Of a stretch of DNA of 64,000 nucleotides, positions 39,352 through 48,698 are shown piece by piece. The stretch covers positions 248,001-312,000 of the forward strand of contig NZ_VCRO01000002.1 in NCBI RefSeq assembly GCF_006007885.1, written 5' to 3'. The notes under the pieces are model-generated. The model saw nothing but the letters and a program-made list of their open reading frames with translations. It was not told the DNA's origin and did not search any database. Numbering within the stretch: position 1 is the first letter of the stretch; each line of letters starts with the position of its first letter. The position numbers and the translations under genes are program-made. This DNA is from Alteribacter natronophilus. GTDB taxonomy: Bacteria; Bacillota; Bacilli; Bacillales; Salisediminibacteriaceae.

Positions 39352-41172
39352 TTGAGTTATAAAAAAAGGCTCGGTTTACTGATGACGGTCGATTCAATTA
39401 TTGTGATGTTTTCGATTTACGTGGGGTACTGGATGCTCAGCGGCAGTGCCGACATTTTCCCGGCTGCTATTTTCGTCAGTTCCATCGCTTTGATTATCAG
39501 TCATCATATTTTTGCCTATTACTTTAAACTCTATCAGCGGGTCTGGCAGTATGCGAGCATTCAGGAACTGAGTGCCATCTTTAAAGCGATTACGCTTTCC
39601 ATCGTTGTTGTCGGAATTCTGTTGTTCGTCGCCTACCAGGGCTTTTATGCCCGTACACTTCTCGTTACGTGGATGCTTCACATTCTCCTCATAGGCGCCT
39701 CCCGATTCTCGTGGCGTCTGTACCGTGATTCGAAGCTTAAAGTTCGCACAGACAAAAAGCGAACGCTCATCGTCGGTGCCGGCAACGGAGGCACGATGGT
39801 TGCACGCCAGTTGAAAAACAGCGAGACATCCGAGCTTGAGCCGGTGGCGTTTGTGGACGATGACGAATCCAAACAGCACCTAGAAATGATGGGGTGCCCG
39901 GTACTCGGCACATCGGAACAGATCGCCGAACTGGTTGAAAGCAAAAACATTCAGCACATCATCATTGCGATCCCCTCCATGTCGAAAAAGGAACTCAACA
40001 AAGTGTTCGAGGAATGTTCAAAAACAAAAGTGAAAACCCAGATCATGCCGTCCATCGAAGACATTATGAGCGGCCGGGTTTCGGTCAACCAGGTCCGGGA
40101 CGTACAGGTGGAGGACCTTCTCGGTCGGGAGCCGGTGGAGCTGGATGTCGAGTCGATCTCCAACAAACTCACCGGTAAAACGATCCTCGTGACAGGGGCA
40201 GGCGGTTCCATCGGTTCGGAAGTGTGCCGGCGGGTATGCCGCTTCTCCCCTGAGAAGATTGTTCTTCTCGGTCACGGAGAAAACAGCATCTACGGCATCG
40301 ATATGGAACTGAAAGTGAAGTTCCCGGAAATCGTCGTGGAGCCGGAAATCGCCGACGTGCAGGACCGGGAGCGGATCTTTGAAGTGATCGATAAGTACAA
40401 GCCCGATGTGATCTATCATGCGGCAGCCCATAAACACGTACCGCTTATGGAGCGTAACCCGCACGAAGCGGTGAAAAACAACGTGATAGGGACGAAAAAC
40501 GTCGCGGAAGCGGCCGATACATACGGAGTAGCCAACTTCGTTATGGTATCCACGGACAAAGCGGTCAACCCGACGAGCGTGATGGGCTCCACGAAGCGGA
40601 TTGCGGAAATGGTCGTCCAGCATATGGATACCGTCAGCAAAACGAAATTTGTTGCCGTCCGATTCGGTAATGTACTCGGAAGTCGGGGGAGCGTTATTCC
40701 TCTTTTTAAGAAGCAGATCGAAGTCGGCGGTCCGGTAACGGTGACGCATCCGGAGATGACCCGCTACTTTATGACGATTCCGGAAGCGTCAAGGCTTGTG
40801 CTCCAGGCAGGATCACTCGCTGAAGGTGGGGAGGTATTCGTGCTCGATATGGGTGAACCGGTGAAAATTGTGGATCTGGCGAAAAACCTGATCCGCCTTT
40901 CCGGTTTCTCGGAAGACGACATTAAGATTAAATATTCCGGTATGAGACCGGGAGAGAAACTGTTTGAAGAGCTGCTCGGTGAGGACGAAGTGCACAATGA
41001 ACAGATCTACCCGATGATTTACCGGGGGAAAACGCCTCCGGTGGATATGGACATCATTTACAACTTCACGGAAATGTTTGAATCCTATTCCGTAAAAAGT
41101 CTTCGGGAACGTACACTTGATCTGGCACACTTCAGAATTGAAGAAGAAGCGTCATTATCACTAGTTAAATAA
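39352..41172 (+). CDS. epsC: Membrane-bound nucleotide-sugar 4,6-dehydratase (EpsC/CapD/PglF type)
   Basis: 606 residues. Four membrane helices in the first 120 residues, a CoA-binding-like domain (GAGNGGTMVARQL), then an extended SDR catalytic domain: TGAGGSIGSEVCRR (about 281-294), DVQDRER, YHAAAHKHVPLME, STDKAVNPTSVMGSTKR with the Met-Lys pair in place of Tyr-Lys, and RFGNVLGSRGSVIPLF. Makes UDP-4-keto-6-deoxy-HexNAc, precursor of FucNAc or bacillosamine-type sugars. TTG start eight bases after AAAGGAGG. The downstream reductase at 43152 could use its product. Confidence 0.94.
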   Translation: MSYKKRLGLLMTVDSIIVMFSIYVGYWMLSGSADIFPAAIFVSSIALIISHHIFAYYFKLYQRVWQYASIQELSAIFKAITLSIVVVGILLFVAYQGFYARTLLVTWMLHILLIGASRFSWRLYRDSKLKVRTDKKRTLIVGAGNGGTMVARQLKNSETSELEPVAFVDDDESKQHLEMMGCPVLGTSEQIAELVESKNIQHIIIAIPSMSKKELNKVFEECSKTKVKTQIMPSIEDIMSGRVSVNQVRDVQVEDLLGREPVELDVESISNKLTGKTILVTGAGGSIGSEVCRRVCRFSPEKIVLLGHGENSIYGIDMELKVKFPEIVVEPEIADVQDRERIFEVIDKYKPDVIYHAAAHKHVPLMERNPHEAVKNNVIGTKNVAEAADTYGVANFVMVSTDKAVNPTSVMGSTKRIAEMVVQHMDTVSKTKFVAVRFGNVLGSRGSVIPLFKKQIEVGGPVTVTHPEMTRYFMTIPEASRLVLQAGSLAEGGEVFVLDMGEPVKIVDLAKNLIRLSGFSEDDIKIKYSGMRPGEKLFEELLGEDEVHNEQIYPMIYRGKTPPVDMDIIYNFTEMFESYSVKSLRERTLDLAHFRIEEEASLSLVK

Positions 41173-41187
41173 AAGGGGATGAGCTGC

Positions 41188-42072
41188 ATGCAGAAAGTAA
41201 AAAAAGCGATTATCCCGGCAGCGGGCCTCGGTACCCGCTTCCTGCCGGCCACAAAAGCGATGCCGAAGGAAATGCTTCCGATTGTGGACAAGCCGACGAT
41301 TCAATACATCGTTGAAGAGGCTGTTAAATCAGGGATTGAAGATATCATTATCGTAACAGGTAAAGGGAAGCGCGCAATCGAAGACCACTTCGACCATGCG
41401 TTTGAGCTTGAACAGAACCTGTTTCAGAAAGGCAAAACAGAACTTCTGGAAAAAGTCCAGTACTCTTCCAAGATGGTGGATATTCACTACATCCGTCAGA
41501 AGGAACCAAAGGGTCTTGGCCATGCCGTCTGGTGTGCACGGAAGTTTATTGGTGACGATCCGTTTGCAGTTCTTCTCGGTGATGATATCGTAGAAGCGGA
41601 GAAACCGTGCCTACGGCAGCTGATGGAGCAATATGAGGAGACACTTGCTTCTGTGATCGGTGTACAGACAGTACCTGACGACCAGACCCACCGCTATGGA
41701 ATAGTGGATCCAATTGAAAAGGTTGGTCGCCGCCACAGCGTGAATCAGTTTGTAGAGAAGCCGCAACAGGGTACAGCACCATCTAACCTTGCAATTATGG
41801 GGCGTTACATTCTTACACCTGAAATCTTTATGTACCTGGATAAGCAGGAAAAAGGTGCCGGAGGAGAAGTGCAGTTGACGGATGCAATTCAGAAGCTGAA
41901 CGAGATCCAGCGGGTGTTTGCCTATGACTTTGAAGGTACTCGGTATGATGTTGGAGAGAAGATGGGGTTCGTGAAGACGACGCTGGAGTTTGCTTTGAAG
42001 GATGAGAGTTTGAAAGATGAACTTTTGGAGACGATGGAGAAAGTGTTGAAAAGTCAAAAGGCTGGTGTATAG
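41188..42072 (+). CDS. gtaB: UTP-glucose-1-phosphate uridylyltransferase
   Basis: 294 residues. GalU/GtaB family, with [54 protein letters not shown] and a [13 protein letters not shown] ending. Makes UDP-glucose for the polymer and for the UDP-glucose dehydrogenase at 53375. The ATG at 41188 is preferred because AAGGGG directly abuts the one at 41179. Last GC-richer gene before the AT-rich cassette. Confidence 0.95.
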   Translation: MQKVKKAIIPAAGLGTRFLPATKAMPKEMLPIVDKPTIQYIVEEAVKSGIEDIIIVTGKGKRAIEDHFDHAFELEQNLFQKGKTELLEKVQYSSKMVDIHYIRQKEPKGLGHAVWCARKFIGDDPFAVLLGDDIVEAEKPCLRQLMEQYEETLASVIGVQTVPDDQTHRYGIVDPIEKVGRRHSVNQFVEKPQQGTAPSNLAIMGRYILTPEIFMYLDKQEKGAGGEVQLTDAIQKLNEIQRVFAYDFEGTRYDVGEKMGFVKTTLEFALKDESLKDELLETMEKVLKSQKAGV

Positions 42073-42522
42073 TTGGGGACGTTTGGATAATGACCCGGTC
42101 TGCTTCCTTTTGGGGGTGGGTCGGGGTGTTTTTGTTTGTTTTGGGTTTTGGTCTTCTTCGAAAACTTATTGATTGAGTTTGTTGTCTTCTTCGTAGAACG
42201 GGAGGATTTCGAGAAAGTTTGGCTTGTTTTCGAAGTTGATAAGTCTGGAAGAGTTTTTGCTTCCTTCTGAAACAATAGTGTGCTTTCAGCTTTTCTTACT
42301 GCCAGAGTGTTGATTAAACAAAAAAATATCTGCTTCCGTCGGAAGCTACCAGGATAATTTTAATAAGTGATCGAGAGATAAGTGGAGAAGGTTACTTATA
42401 ATATTGAAGAAACTCGTCTCAAAGTAACATTAAAATTAATAATTAGATGATTAGTAGTTATTTGGTCTTTCAAAACCAAGTCAGTACTAATTTTCTGATG
42501 AAAATAAGGAGTGCATTCAAAA
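42073..42522 (+). other. Gene-free left junction of the AT-rich cassette
   Basis: A weak stem GACCC (42092-42096) / GGGTC (42118-42122) is followed by GGGGTGTTTTTGTTTG and may end the gtaB transcript. The following 150 bases are very T-rich on the plus strand (TTTTGGTCTTCTTCG and similar), then the composition turns AT-rich. No gene or insertion sequence end was recognised. Confidence 0.4.
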
Positions 42523-43155
42523 ATGTATATGAAAATAAAAAGACTTTCAGATGCAGTGCTGTCGGTCGCGGGATTAATAATATTGTCACCAATATTTATT
42601 GGATTGATTATTGCAATCAAACTTGAATCAAAAGGCCCGGCATTATTCAAGCAAAAACGAGTTGGAATACATAAAAGTTATTTCAATATATATAAATTCC
42701 GAACTATGCGGATTGATACTCCGCAAGATACACCTACTCACTTGTTAGATAATCCGAATCAGTATATAACCAAAATGGGTAAGTTCCTTAGGAAAACTTC
42801 ACTGGATGAATTACCGCAAATTTTGAATATTCTAACAGGGGAAATGAGTATCATTGGCCCAAGACCTGCACTTTGGAATCAATATGATTTGATAGCTGAA
42901 CGAGATAAATACGGCGCAAATGAAGTACCTCCAGGATTAACTGGCTGGGCGCAAATTAACGGCAGAGATGAACTACCTATAAATGTGAAAGCAAGGTTAG
43001 ATGGAGAGTATGTTAACCGATTGGGATTAATGATAGATGTAAAGTGTTTCTTTGGAACCCTCATTAGTGTTCTGAAAAGTGATGGTGTTGTAGAGGGGAA
43101 AGCTGAGCAAGCTATTAACTGTGATAAAAAGAAAAGGGTTGTATCAAAAAAATGA
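42523..43155 (+). CDS. Undecaprenyl-phosphate sugar phosphotransferase (Cap5M/EpsL type)
   Basis: 210 residues, bacterial sugar transferase family (PF02397). A single N-terminal re-entrant helix (AVLSVAGLIILSPIFIGLIIAIKL), GPALFKQKRVGIHKSYFNIYKFRTM, LRKTSLDELPQILNILTGEMSIIGPRP and PPGLTGWAQINGRDEL. Transfers the first sugar phosphate to the lipid carrier, starting the repeat unit. AAGGAG is 11 bases upstream of this ATG. First gene of the AT-rich cassette; overlaps the next gene (ATGA). The pair resembles Cap5M-Cap5N of S. aureus. Confidence 0.93.
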   Translation: MYMKIKRLSDAVLSVAGLIILSPIFIGLIIAIKLESKGPALFKQKRVGIHKSYFNIYKFRTMRIDTPQDTPTHLLDNPNQYITKMGKFLRKTSLDELPQILNILTGEMSIIGPRPALWNQYDLIAERDKYGANEVPPGLTGWAQINGRDELPINVKARLDGEYVNRLGLMIDVKCFFGTLISVLKSDGVVEGKAEQAINCDKKKRVVSKK

Positions 43156-43988
43156 GAGTGTTGATAACTGGTAAAAATGGGTACGTTGGTAATCGTTTAA
43201 AAGTATGGCTTGAAAACCATGATGAGAAATTCCTTGTAGATAAAGTAAGTGTTCGTGATAATAAGTGGAAAATGCTTGATTTCTCTAAGTACGATTCAAT
43301 CATTCATGCTGCGGGGATTGCTCATATTAAGGAGACAAAAGAAAACAAAGATCTTTATTATAAAATCAATCGGGACCTAACAGTCGAACTCTCTCAAAAA
43401 GCTAAAAAAGAGGGAGTTGCTCAGTTAATATTCTTAAGCAGTATGAGCGTATATGGAGTTGAAACTGGAGTGATTGATCGCTCTACTAAACCCAAGCCTA
43501 AATCAAATTATGGTGCTTCTAAACTAGAGGCAGAAGAAGAATTAAAAGAGATGGAGAGCAAAGATTTTAAAGTCGCCATTATAAGACCACCAATGATATA
43601 TGGCGAAAATTGTACCGGGAACTACCGTAGACTTTCATCACTTGCAAGGAAGACCCCATTATTTCCAAACTATCAAAATAAAAGAAGTATGCTCTATATA
43701 GATAATCTTTCTGCTAAATTAGAGGAGGTTATTTTACAGCAATCCGAAGGCCTGTATTTGCCTCAAGATTATGAGTACGTAAATACAGCAGAATTAGTGA
43801 ATAGAATTGCTAAGATACATGGAAATAGAACTAAATTTACAAGCCTCTTCAATCTATTTATTAAAGTCGCGCCATTTCCAATTACCAAAAAGGTATTTGG
43901 GACTTTAGTGTATGATAAAACAATATCAGACCTTTGTGAAACTTTCTCGCACGAGGAAGCAGTTAAATTATCAGAAGGAGTAAAATAG
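43152..43988 (+). CDS. NAD-dependent sugar epimerase/reductase (Cap5N/WbpV type)
   Basis: 278 residues. Extended SDR: GKNGYVGNRL Rossmann loop, HAAGIAHI, SSMSVYG and YGASK as catalytic Tyr-Lys. Proteins of this shape reduce UDP-4-keto-6-deoxy-HexNAc (QuiNAc or FucNAc formation), and usually pair with the initiating sugar transferase, as here. Four-base overlap with that gene and a one-base overlap with the following glycosyltransferase. The reaction direction is inferred from family and context. Confidence 0.85.
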   Translation: MRVLITGKNGYVGNRLKVWLENHDEKFLVDKVSVRDNKWKMLDFSKYDSIIHAAGIAHIKETKENKDLYYKINRDLTVELSQKAKKEGVAQLIFLSSMSVYGVETGVIDRSTKPKPKSNYGASKLEAEEELKEMESKDFKVAIIRPPMIYGENCTGNYRRLSSLARKTPLFPNYQNKRSMLYIDNLSAKLEEVILQQSEGLYLPQDYEYVNTAELVNRIAKIHGNRTKFTSLFNLFIKVAPFPITKKVFGTLVYDKTISDLCETFSHEEAVKLSEGVK

Positions 43989-44821
43989 TGAAGAGTGCCA
44001 ATAAAAAATACAGTGTTCTAATGTCAATATATATAAATGAAAAGCCTGAATATTTTAAGCAAAGTATTGATAGCATGCTCAATCAAAGTGTATCACCTGA
44101 ACAGATCGTAATTGTGAAAGATGGAGAATTAACACAGGAATTAGATCAAATTATTATGTATTATTCCTCGGAATATGGAAAAAAATTTACTATTGTTCCA
44201 CTAGAAAGAAATGTGGGATTGGGGCTGGCTATAAATGCAGGTTTAGAGGCTTGCCGAAATGAATTAGTTGCAAGAATGGACACCGATGATATTTCTTTGC
44301 CGAATCGATGCGAATTACAACTAAATGAATTTGCAACAAACCCAGAACTTGTTATTTCAGGCACAAATATAGATGAGTTTTATGATGAACCAGAAAATAT
44401 AATATCATCAAGGGTTGTACCCCAAACTCATGAAGATATATTGAAATTTGGACGAAGGAGAAACCCATTCAATCACCCTACTGTAATGTATAAAAAAAGT
44501 ATCATTTTAAAGATGGGTGGCTACAAGGATTTTAGAAGAAATCAAGATTTAGACTTGTTTATAAATCTAATAAACTCTGGTTACAAAAGTTCAAATATTG
44601 ATAAATCATTATTATTATTCAGGGCAAATCGTGACAATCTCAAAAGAAGAAAGAGTTGGACTAAGTGTAGCAGCTACATCAAGATGATCTATACATTTTG
44701 GAGAAAAGGTTACTCAGAATTAAATGATTTATTAATCGTAGCTTTAAGCCAAACAATCGTTTTTCTTGCACCAATCAAGTTATTGGAAGTTATATCTGAT
44801 AAGTATTTGAGAAACAAATAA
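43988..44821 (+). CDS. Glycosyltransferase family 2
   Basis: 277 residues. GT-A fold: YSVLMSIYINEKPEYFKQSIDSMLNQS, VIVKDGEL, NVGLGLAINAGLEACRNELVARMDTDDIS with the DTDD metal-binding motif (DxD equivalent), and RRNQDLDLFINLINSGYK. Probably adds a sugar to the lipid-linked repeat unit. GTG start overlapping the previous stop by one base, AGAAGGAG upstream. Confidence 0.9.
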   Translation: MKSANKKYSVLMSIYINEKPEYFKQSIDSMLNQSVSPEQIVIVKDGELTQELDQIIMYYSSEYGKKFTIVPLERNVGLGLAINAGLEACRNELVARMDTDDISLPNRCELQLNEFATNPELVISGTNIDEFYDEPENIISSRVVPQTHEDILKFGRRRNPFNHPTVMYKKSIILKMGGYKDFRRNQDLDLFINLINSGYKSSNIDKSLLLFRANRDNLKRRKSWTKCSSYIKMIYTFWRKGYSELNDLLIVALSQTIVFLAPIKLLEVISDKYLRNK

Positions 44822-44849
44822 AAAATTGCAGTCGAGGGTCGTGAATGAA

Positions 44850-46103
44850 ATGAGCATAGAATCAAAAGTGAACTCTTATCTATCGAAATTCCCTTTAGTA
44901 AAAAAAGTGGTGAAAAGAGTTTATCAATATAGTATGTACGCGGTATCCAAAAAAGTGAAGTACGAAGGTGATATTCATAGAGTAACTCCTGATGATGAAT
45001 ACGAATACTTCTTTGGATACTATGACAAATCTCCTTGGGATGCTACGGGTCGCTATATGCTATGTTTAAGAGTTAATGATACAACGAAATCCGTAGCTCC
45101 ATCAGAACCCGCTGATATTATATTAATTGATACAGAAAATCAAAATAAAATTAAGGTAATAGGTCAGACTAATACATGGAATGTACAGCAAGGTTGTATG
45201 CTTCAATGGTTAGCACCTGATCATAAAAATTGCATTATTTATAATGATTTTAGAAATAATGAATTTTGTTCTATTATCTATGATTTAAACTCAAAGAAAG
45301 AGGCCATCATTCCGAAACCAGTATACAGTGTTAGCCAAGATGGAAAAACGGCTGTCACATTAGATTTTGCGAGGCTCCATAGGATGAGGCCTGGGTATGG
45401 TTATTCAAACAAAACTGATTCAACCAATGGAAATATGTGCCCGGATGCTACATGTATTTGGAGTATTGATTTAATTAATGGAAAGATTAAATCAATTCTA
45501 AAGTACACTGATTTTTATCATTTTGAGCATAGAGAAGAAATGAAAAATGCTGAACATAAAGTAAACCATCTTATGCTGAATCCAAGTGGGGACAGATTCA
45601 TTGTGTTACATAGATGGTATGTAGGAAGTAAAAAATACACTAGATTAGTTTCAGTGAATGTAGATGGAACCGATATGTGTAATCTATTAGATGATGGGAT
45701 GGTTTCTCACTGTAACTGGAAAAATGATAAAGAGATCATAGCTTATGCATACACAATTGAAAACGGTAATGGATACTATTCGATCGAAGACCAAACTCAA
45801 AATATTCATCAGCTTTGGCCTGAATTGAAAAACGATGGGCACCCAAGTTATTCGGCGGATGGAAAAAAAGTAGTTACTGATACGTATCCTGATAGAGCTA
45901 GAGTTTGTAAACTTTATTTAATGGATGACAAGAAATCACAAATTATAGCTAAGGTGTTTGCACCTTTTAAATATGATAATGATTTCAGGTGCGATCTTCA
46001 TCCAAGGTGGAATAGGAGTGGAAGCAAGGTTTGTTTTGATTCAGTTTTTGAGGGTCAAAGAAGTTTATATTTAGTATATACAGACATGAGGGATAAAAAA
46101 TGA
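44850..46103 (+). CDS. Beta-propeller (TolB/WD40-like) protein in the polysaccharide cassette
   Basis: 417 residues. No signal peptide. The sequence consists of repeated four-stranded blades such as YFFGYYDKSPWDATGRYMLCLR, VSQDGKTAVTLDFARL, LMLNPSGDRFIVLHRW, CNWKNDKEIIAYAY and HPSYSADGKKVVTDTYPDR, the pattern of TolB-like six-bladed propellers. No glycosyltransferase motif is visible. Its role could be in polymer recognition or as a lyase of the oligogalacturonate-lyase type, to which the H(P/L)xxS/xDG pattern has some likeness. ATG at 44850 chosen; a GAGG lies 12 bases upstream, and in-frame GTG (44841) and TTG (44826) exist. Overlaps the next gene by four bases. Confidence 0.65.
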   Translation: MSIESKVNSYLSKFPLVKKVVKRVYQYSMYAVSKKVKYEGDIHRVTPDDEYEYFFGYYDKSPWDATGRYMLCLRVNDTTKSVAPSEPADIILIDTENQNKIKVIGQTNTWNVQQGCMLQWLAPDHKNCIIYNDFRNNEFCSIIYDLNSKKEAIIPKPVYSVSQDGKTAVTLDFARLHRMRPGYGYSNKTDSTNGNMCPDATCIWSIDLINGKIKSILKYTDFYHFEHREEMKNAEHKVNHLMLNPSGDRFIVLHRWYVGSKKYTRLVSVNVDGTDMCNLLDDGMVSHCNWKNDKEIIAYAYTIENGNGYYSIEDQTQNIHQLWPELKNDGHPSYSADGKKVVTDTYPDRARVCKLYLMDDKKSQIIAKVFAPFKYDNDFRCDLHPRWNRSGSKVCFDSVFEGQRSLYLVYTDMRDKK

Positions 46104-47275
46104 AAAAAGTTGCAGTGTGTGAGTCAGGATATAATATGTTCTACGGTGCTCAACAGTCACTATATAATTTTTTAATTAACAGTAAAAATCCTGATCTTCA
46201 CCTAAAAGTAGTAACTCCTGGAGAGGGTTTATTTACCGAACAATTGAATGAAGCAAAAATCCTTAGGGATGTTGTAACTTATCCGAAGGCTCTTGATAAA
46301 AGTGGAAGCGATATTAAGAGTAAAGGTCTAGTAGGTAAAATTAAATCCATAATATCACTTCCATTATATATTATTAAATATTACAAGTATTTTAAGAGAG
46401 AAGACTACAATTTAATTTATTGCAATGATATTCGCTCGATTTTAACGTGCGGTGTTGCTGCAAAAATGTTAGGAATACCAGTTCTTTGGTATGTGAGAAT
46501 AGATAAAAATTTAGGGATATTTAATCAAATAGCAGCAAATATAGCAGATCAAATTATTGTAATTGCCGACAATGTGAAAGACATTTTTAATACAAAATAT
46601 ATTATAAATTCTTCAAATAAATTTAAAACAATTTATACTGGTATCGATATGGAAATGGTTGATTCCGTCATTAAAGATGATTCAATACGACGAGAATTGA
46701 ATCTTGATTCTAATATTAAACTAGTAGGTATAGTAGCTTCTGTACAGCCTAGAAAGGGTCAGAGAGACTTAGTTCAGGCAGTTATTGAAATGCAAAAAAA
46801 CAAAGGGATTAGTAACCACCGCTTTTTAATTATTGGAGACACATTAAATCCTTCGGACAATAAATATCTCGAAGAAATTAAATCAATGATTAAAGATAAC
46901 AATTTAGAAGATTATTTCTTTTTCCTAGGGTGGAGAAAAAATGTATTGAATATTATGAAGCAATTAGATTTGTTGGTGTTACCTTCATATAGTGAAGGCT
47001 TACCGAGAACGATACTAGAATCATTAGCATGTGGCTGTCCAGCGGTTGCAACCGATGTAGCAGGTACTGGAGAGATAATAGAAGATGGGGTTAACGGTAA
47101 ATTAATACCTCCAGGAAACATTACTAAATTATCAAATGCATTAGAGTATATGCTTGTAGATGAAAACAGGTTAAAAGAAATGGGGAATCAAGGTATAAAA
47201 ACAATTAAGAACAAATTCTTGATGGAAAAATATATACACAACCTAGAAGAAGTGATGATTAATAAAGCTAAATAA
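46100..47275 (+). CDS. Glycosyltransferase family 4
   Basis: 391 residues, GT-B fold. N-domain: GYNMFYGAQQSLYNFLI. C-domain: GIVASVQPRKGQRDLVQAVIEM, FLGWRKNVLNIMKQLDLLVLPSYSEGLPRTILESLACGCPAVATDVAGTGEII, with the E-x7-E motif that binds the nucleotide sugar. Retaining glycosyltransferase for repeat-unit assembly. Translationally coupled to the propeller gene. Confidence 0.92.
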   Translation: MKKVAVCESGYNMFYGAQQSLYNFLINSKNPDLHLKVVTPGEGLFTEQLNEAKILRDVVTYPKALDKSGSDIKSKGLVGKIKSIISLPLYIIKYYKYFKREDYNLIYCNDIRSILTCGVAAKMLGIPVLWYVRIDKNLGIFNQIAANIADQIIVIADNVKDIFNTKYIINSSNKFKTIYTGIDMEMVDSVIKDDSIRRELNLDSNIKLVGIVASVQPRKGQRDLVQAVIEMQKNKGISNHRFLIIGDTLNPSDNKYLEEIKSMIKDNNLEDYFFFLGWRKNVLNIMKQLDLLVLPSYSEGLPRTILESLACGCPAVATDVAGTGEIIEDGVNGKLIPPGNITKLSNALEYMLVDENRLKEMGNQGIKTIKNKFLMEKYIHNLEEVMINKAK

Positions 47276-47351
47276 AACTAAATAAAGCATAAGAAGAAGT
47301 CTTTATTATTTTTAATACCTGTTTTAGGGAAAGGCGGAGCGAAGAGAGTAG

Positions 47352-47531
47352 GGTATTGATGCCAAACATAAAGGTGCTGTCGTCCGAAATAATAAATATC
47401 ATTTACTTAAGAGTATAAGACAATTAAAAATTGAAATGTATATCAAAAAGGTATACAAACGTAGAGATTTTAAAGATTTCGAAATGAACTTACTTCAAGA
47501 AAAATTAAGGTTTTGTAACGTCCAGTATTAA
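47352..47531 (+). pseudogene. Possible 3' remnant of a lost cassette gene
   Basis: A 59-codon frame, opened only by a preceding TAG and lacking a start with a ribosome site, reads IDAKHKGAVVRNNKYHLLKS then RQLKIEMYIKKVYKRRDFKD and ends NVQY. It looks like the C-terminal end of a protein rather than random sequence. The family is not recognised. It lies in the 277-bp gap between a glycosyltransferase and the polymerase gene. Confidence 0.35.
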
Positions 47532-47552
47532 TTTAATTAAAGTGGTGTAGAT

Positions 47553-48635
47553 ATGATTCCTTACTTAATTTTAATTGCCCCATTGTTTTTATTTGCATTT
47601 ATGGATTTAACTAAAGATTTTCATAATCGAAATATCCAAATGTTACTTTTTTTTTATTACTTGATTTTTCTCTCGCTATTTGCTGGTCTAAGATATAATA
47701 CTGGATTTGATTACAGCTCGTATGAACGAATTTTTTTTAGCATAAATAACAGAAGTTACTTTGGTGAAAGTATCGAACCTGGATATATTGTGTTGAATCA
47801 AATCATATTGTTGTTAACCGGTAATTATCATGTCCTACTTACAATAGTGACTATTATCACAATTGTTTGTATTAGTAGATTTATTTGGATCTATTCACCC
47901 TACAAAATATATTCACTTTATTTGTACGTAGCCATTTATTTTATAGGCGGAGTTACAGGGCAAATGCGACAAGCTGTTGCTGTTTCTATCTTAACAATGG
48001 CTTTTCAGCATGTGGAAAAACGAGAATTTGGGAAATTTCTTTTTTGGGTTTTAATAGCCAGTCTCTTTCATTCTACATCGTTTATATTTATAATTATTTA
48101 TTTCATATATCCTTTAAATATTAATAAAGTAAAGATGATTGCTATTACAACGCTATCAATTATTTTAGGTTATATTGATGTGATAAGATTTATTCTTCCT
48201 TTATTAGAGTCGTTTGATACTTTATTTCTAGTGGAGGATTTTATAAGATACAGCGAGAGTAGACATGTTGGAACATCCTTATTTCTTAATGCGGGATATT
48301 TGGAGAGAATATTTTTTATTGTATTAATATTTATTTTTATAGATAAGATTCTATTAAAGTACCAAAGTTCTAAAGTGTTTATTTGGTCATATATGATAAA
48401 TTCCGGGATTTATTTTTTCTTTACTGAGTATCAAATTTTCGCCAGAAGGTTGTCGTTACCGTTTAAGATTGTAGAAATTATTTTGATCGCCATGATGATC
48501 AGTGTCATTAAAAATAAGTACTTAAAAATTCTAGTGTTTTTTGTTTTTAGTATTATTTACCTCTCTAATTTGATAGCAACCATTCAGAACCCTTCAGGTC
48601 ATTATATCCCTTACGAATTCTTATTCAATAATTGA
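47553..48635 (+). CDS. EpsG/Wzy-type polysaccharide polymerase
   Basis: 360 residues and about ten membrane helices. The EpsG family start (LSLFAGLRYNTGFDYSSYERIF) and FIGGVTGQMRQAVAVSIL with the conserved R-Q-A in the middle are clear. Polymerises repeat units outside the membrane in the Wzy pathway. The upstream sequence has GTGGTG rather than a strong ribosome site. Confidence 0.88.
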   Translation: MIPYLILIAPLFLFAFMDLTKDFHNRNIQMLLFFYYLIFLSLFAGLRYNTGFDYSSYERIFFSINNRSYFGESIEPGYIVLNQIILLLTGNYHVLLTIVTIITIVCISRFIWIYSPYKIYSLYLYVAIYFIGGVTGQMRQAVAVSILTMAFQHVEKREFGKFLFWVLIASLFHSTSFIFIIIYFIYPLNINKVKMIAITTLSIILGYIDVIRFILPLLESFDTLFLVEDFIRYSESRHVGTSLFLNAGYLERIFFIVLIFIFIDKILLKYQSSKVFIWSYMINSGIYFFFTEYQIFARRLSLPFKIVEIILIAMMISVIKNKYLKILVFFVFSIIYLSNLIATIQNPSGHYIPYEFLFNN

Positions 48636-48698
48636 GGGTAATAATAGCAAAAATAATAATAGATCAAAGTTTTTGAAATGTTCTTAGGGGGCATCACT

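Noticed and set aside
47264-47290. Additional family 2 repeat unit (GCTAAATAAAACTAAATAAAGC)
   Set aside because: Copies are only 11 bp apart and at a gene end rich in AAATAA; no two-turn spacing.
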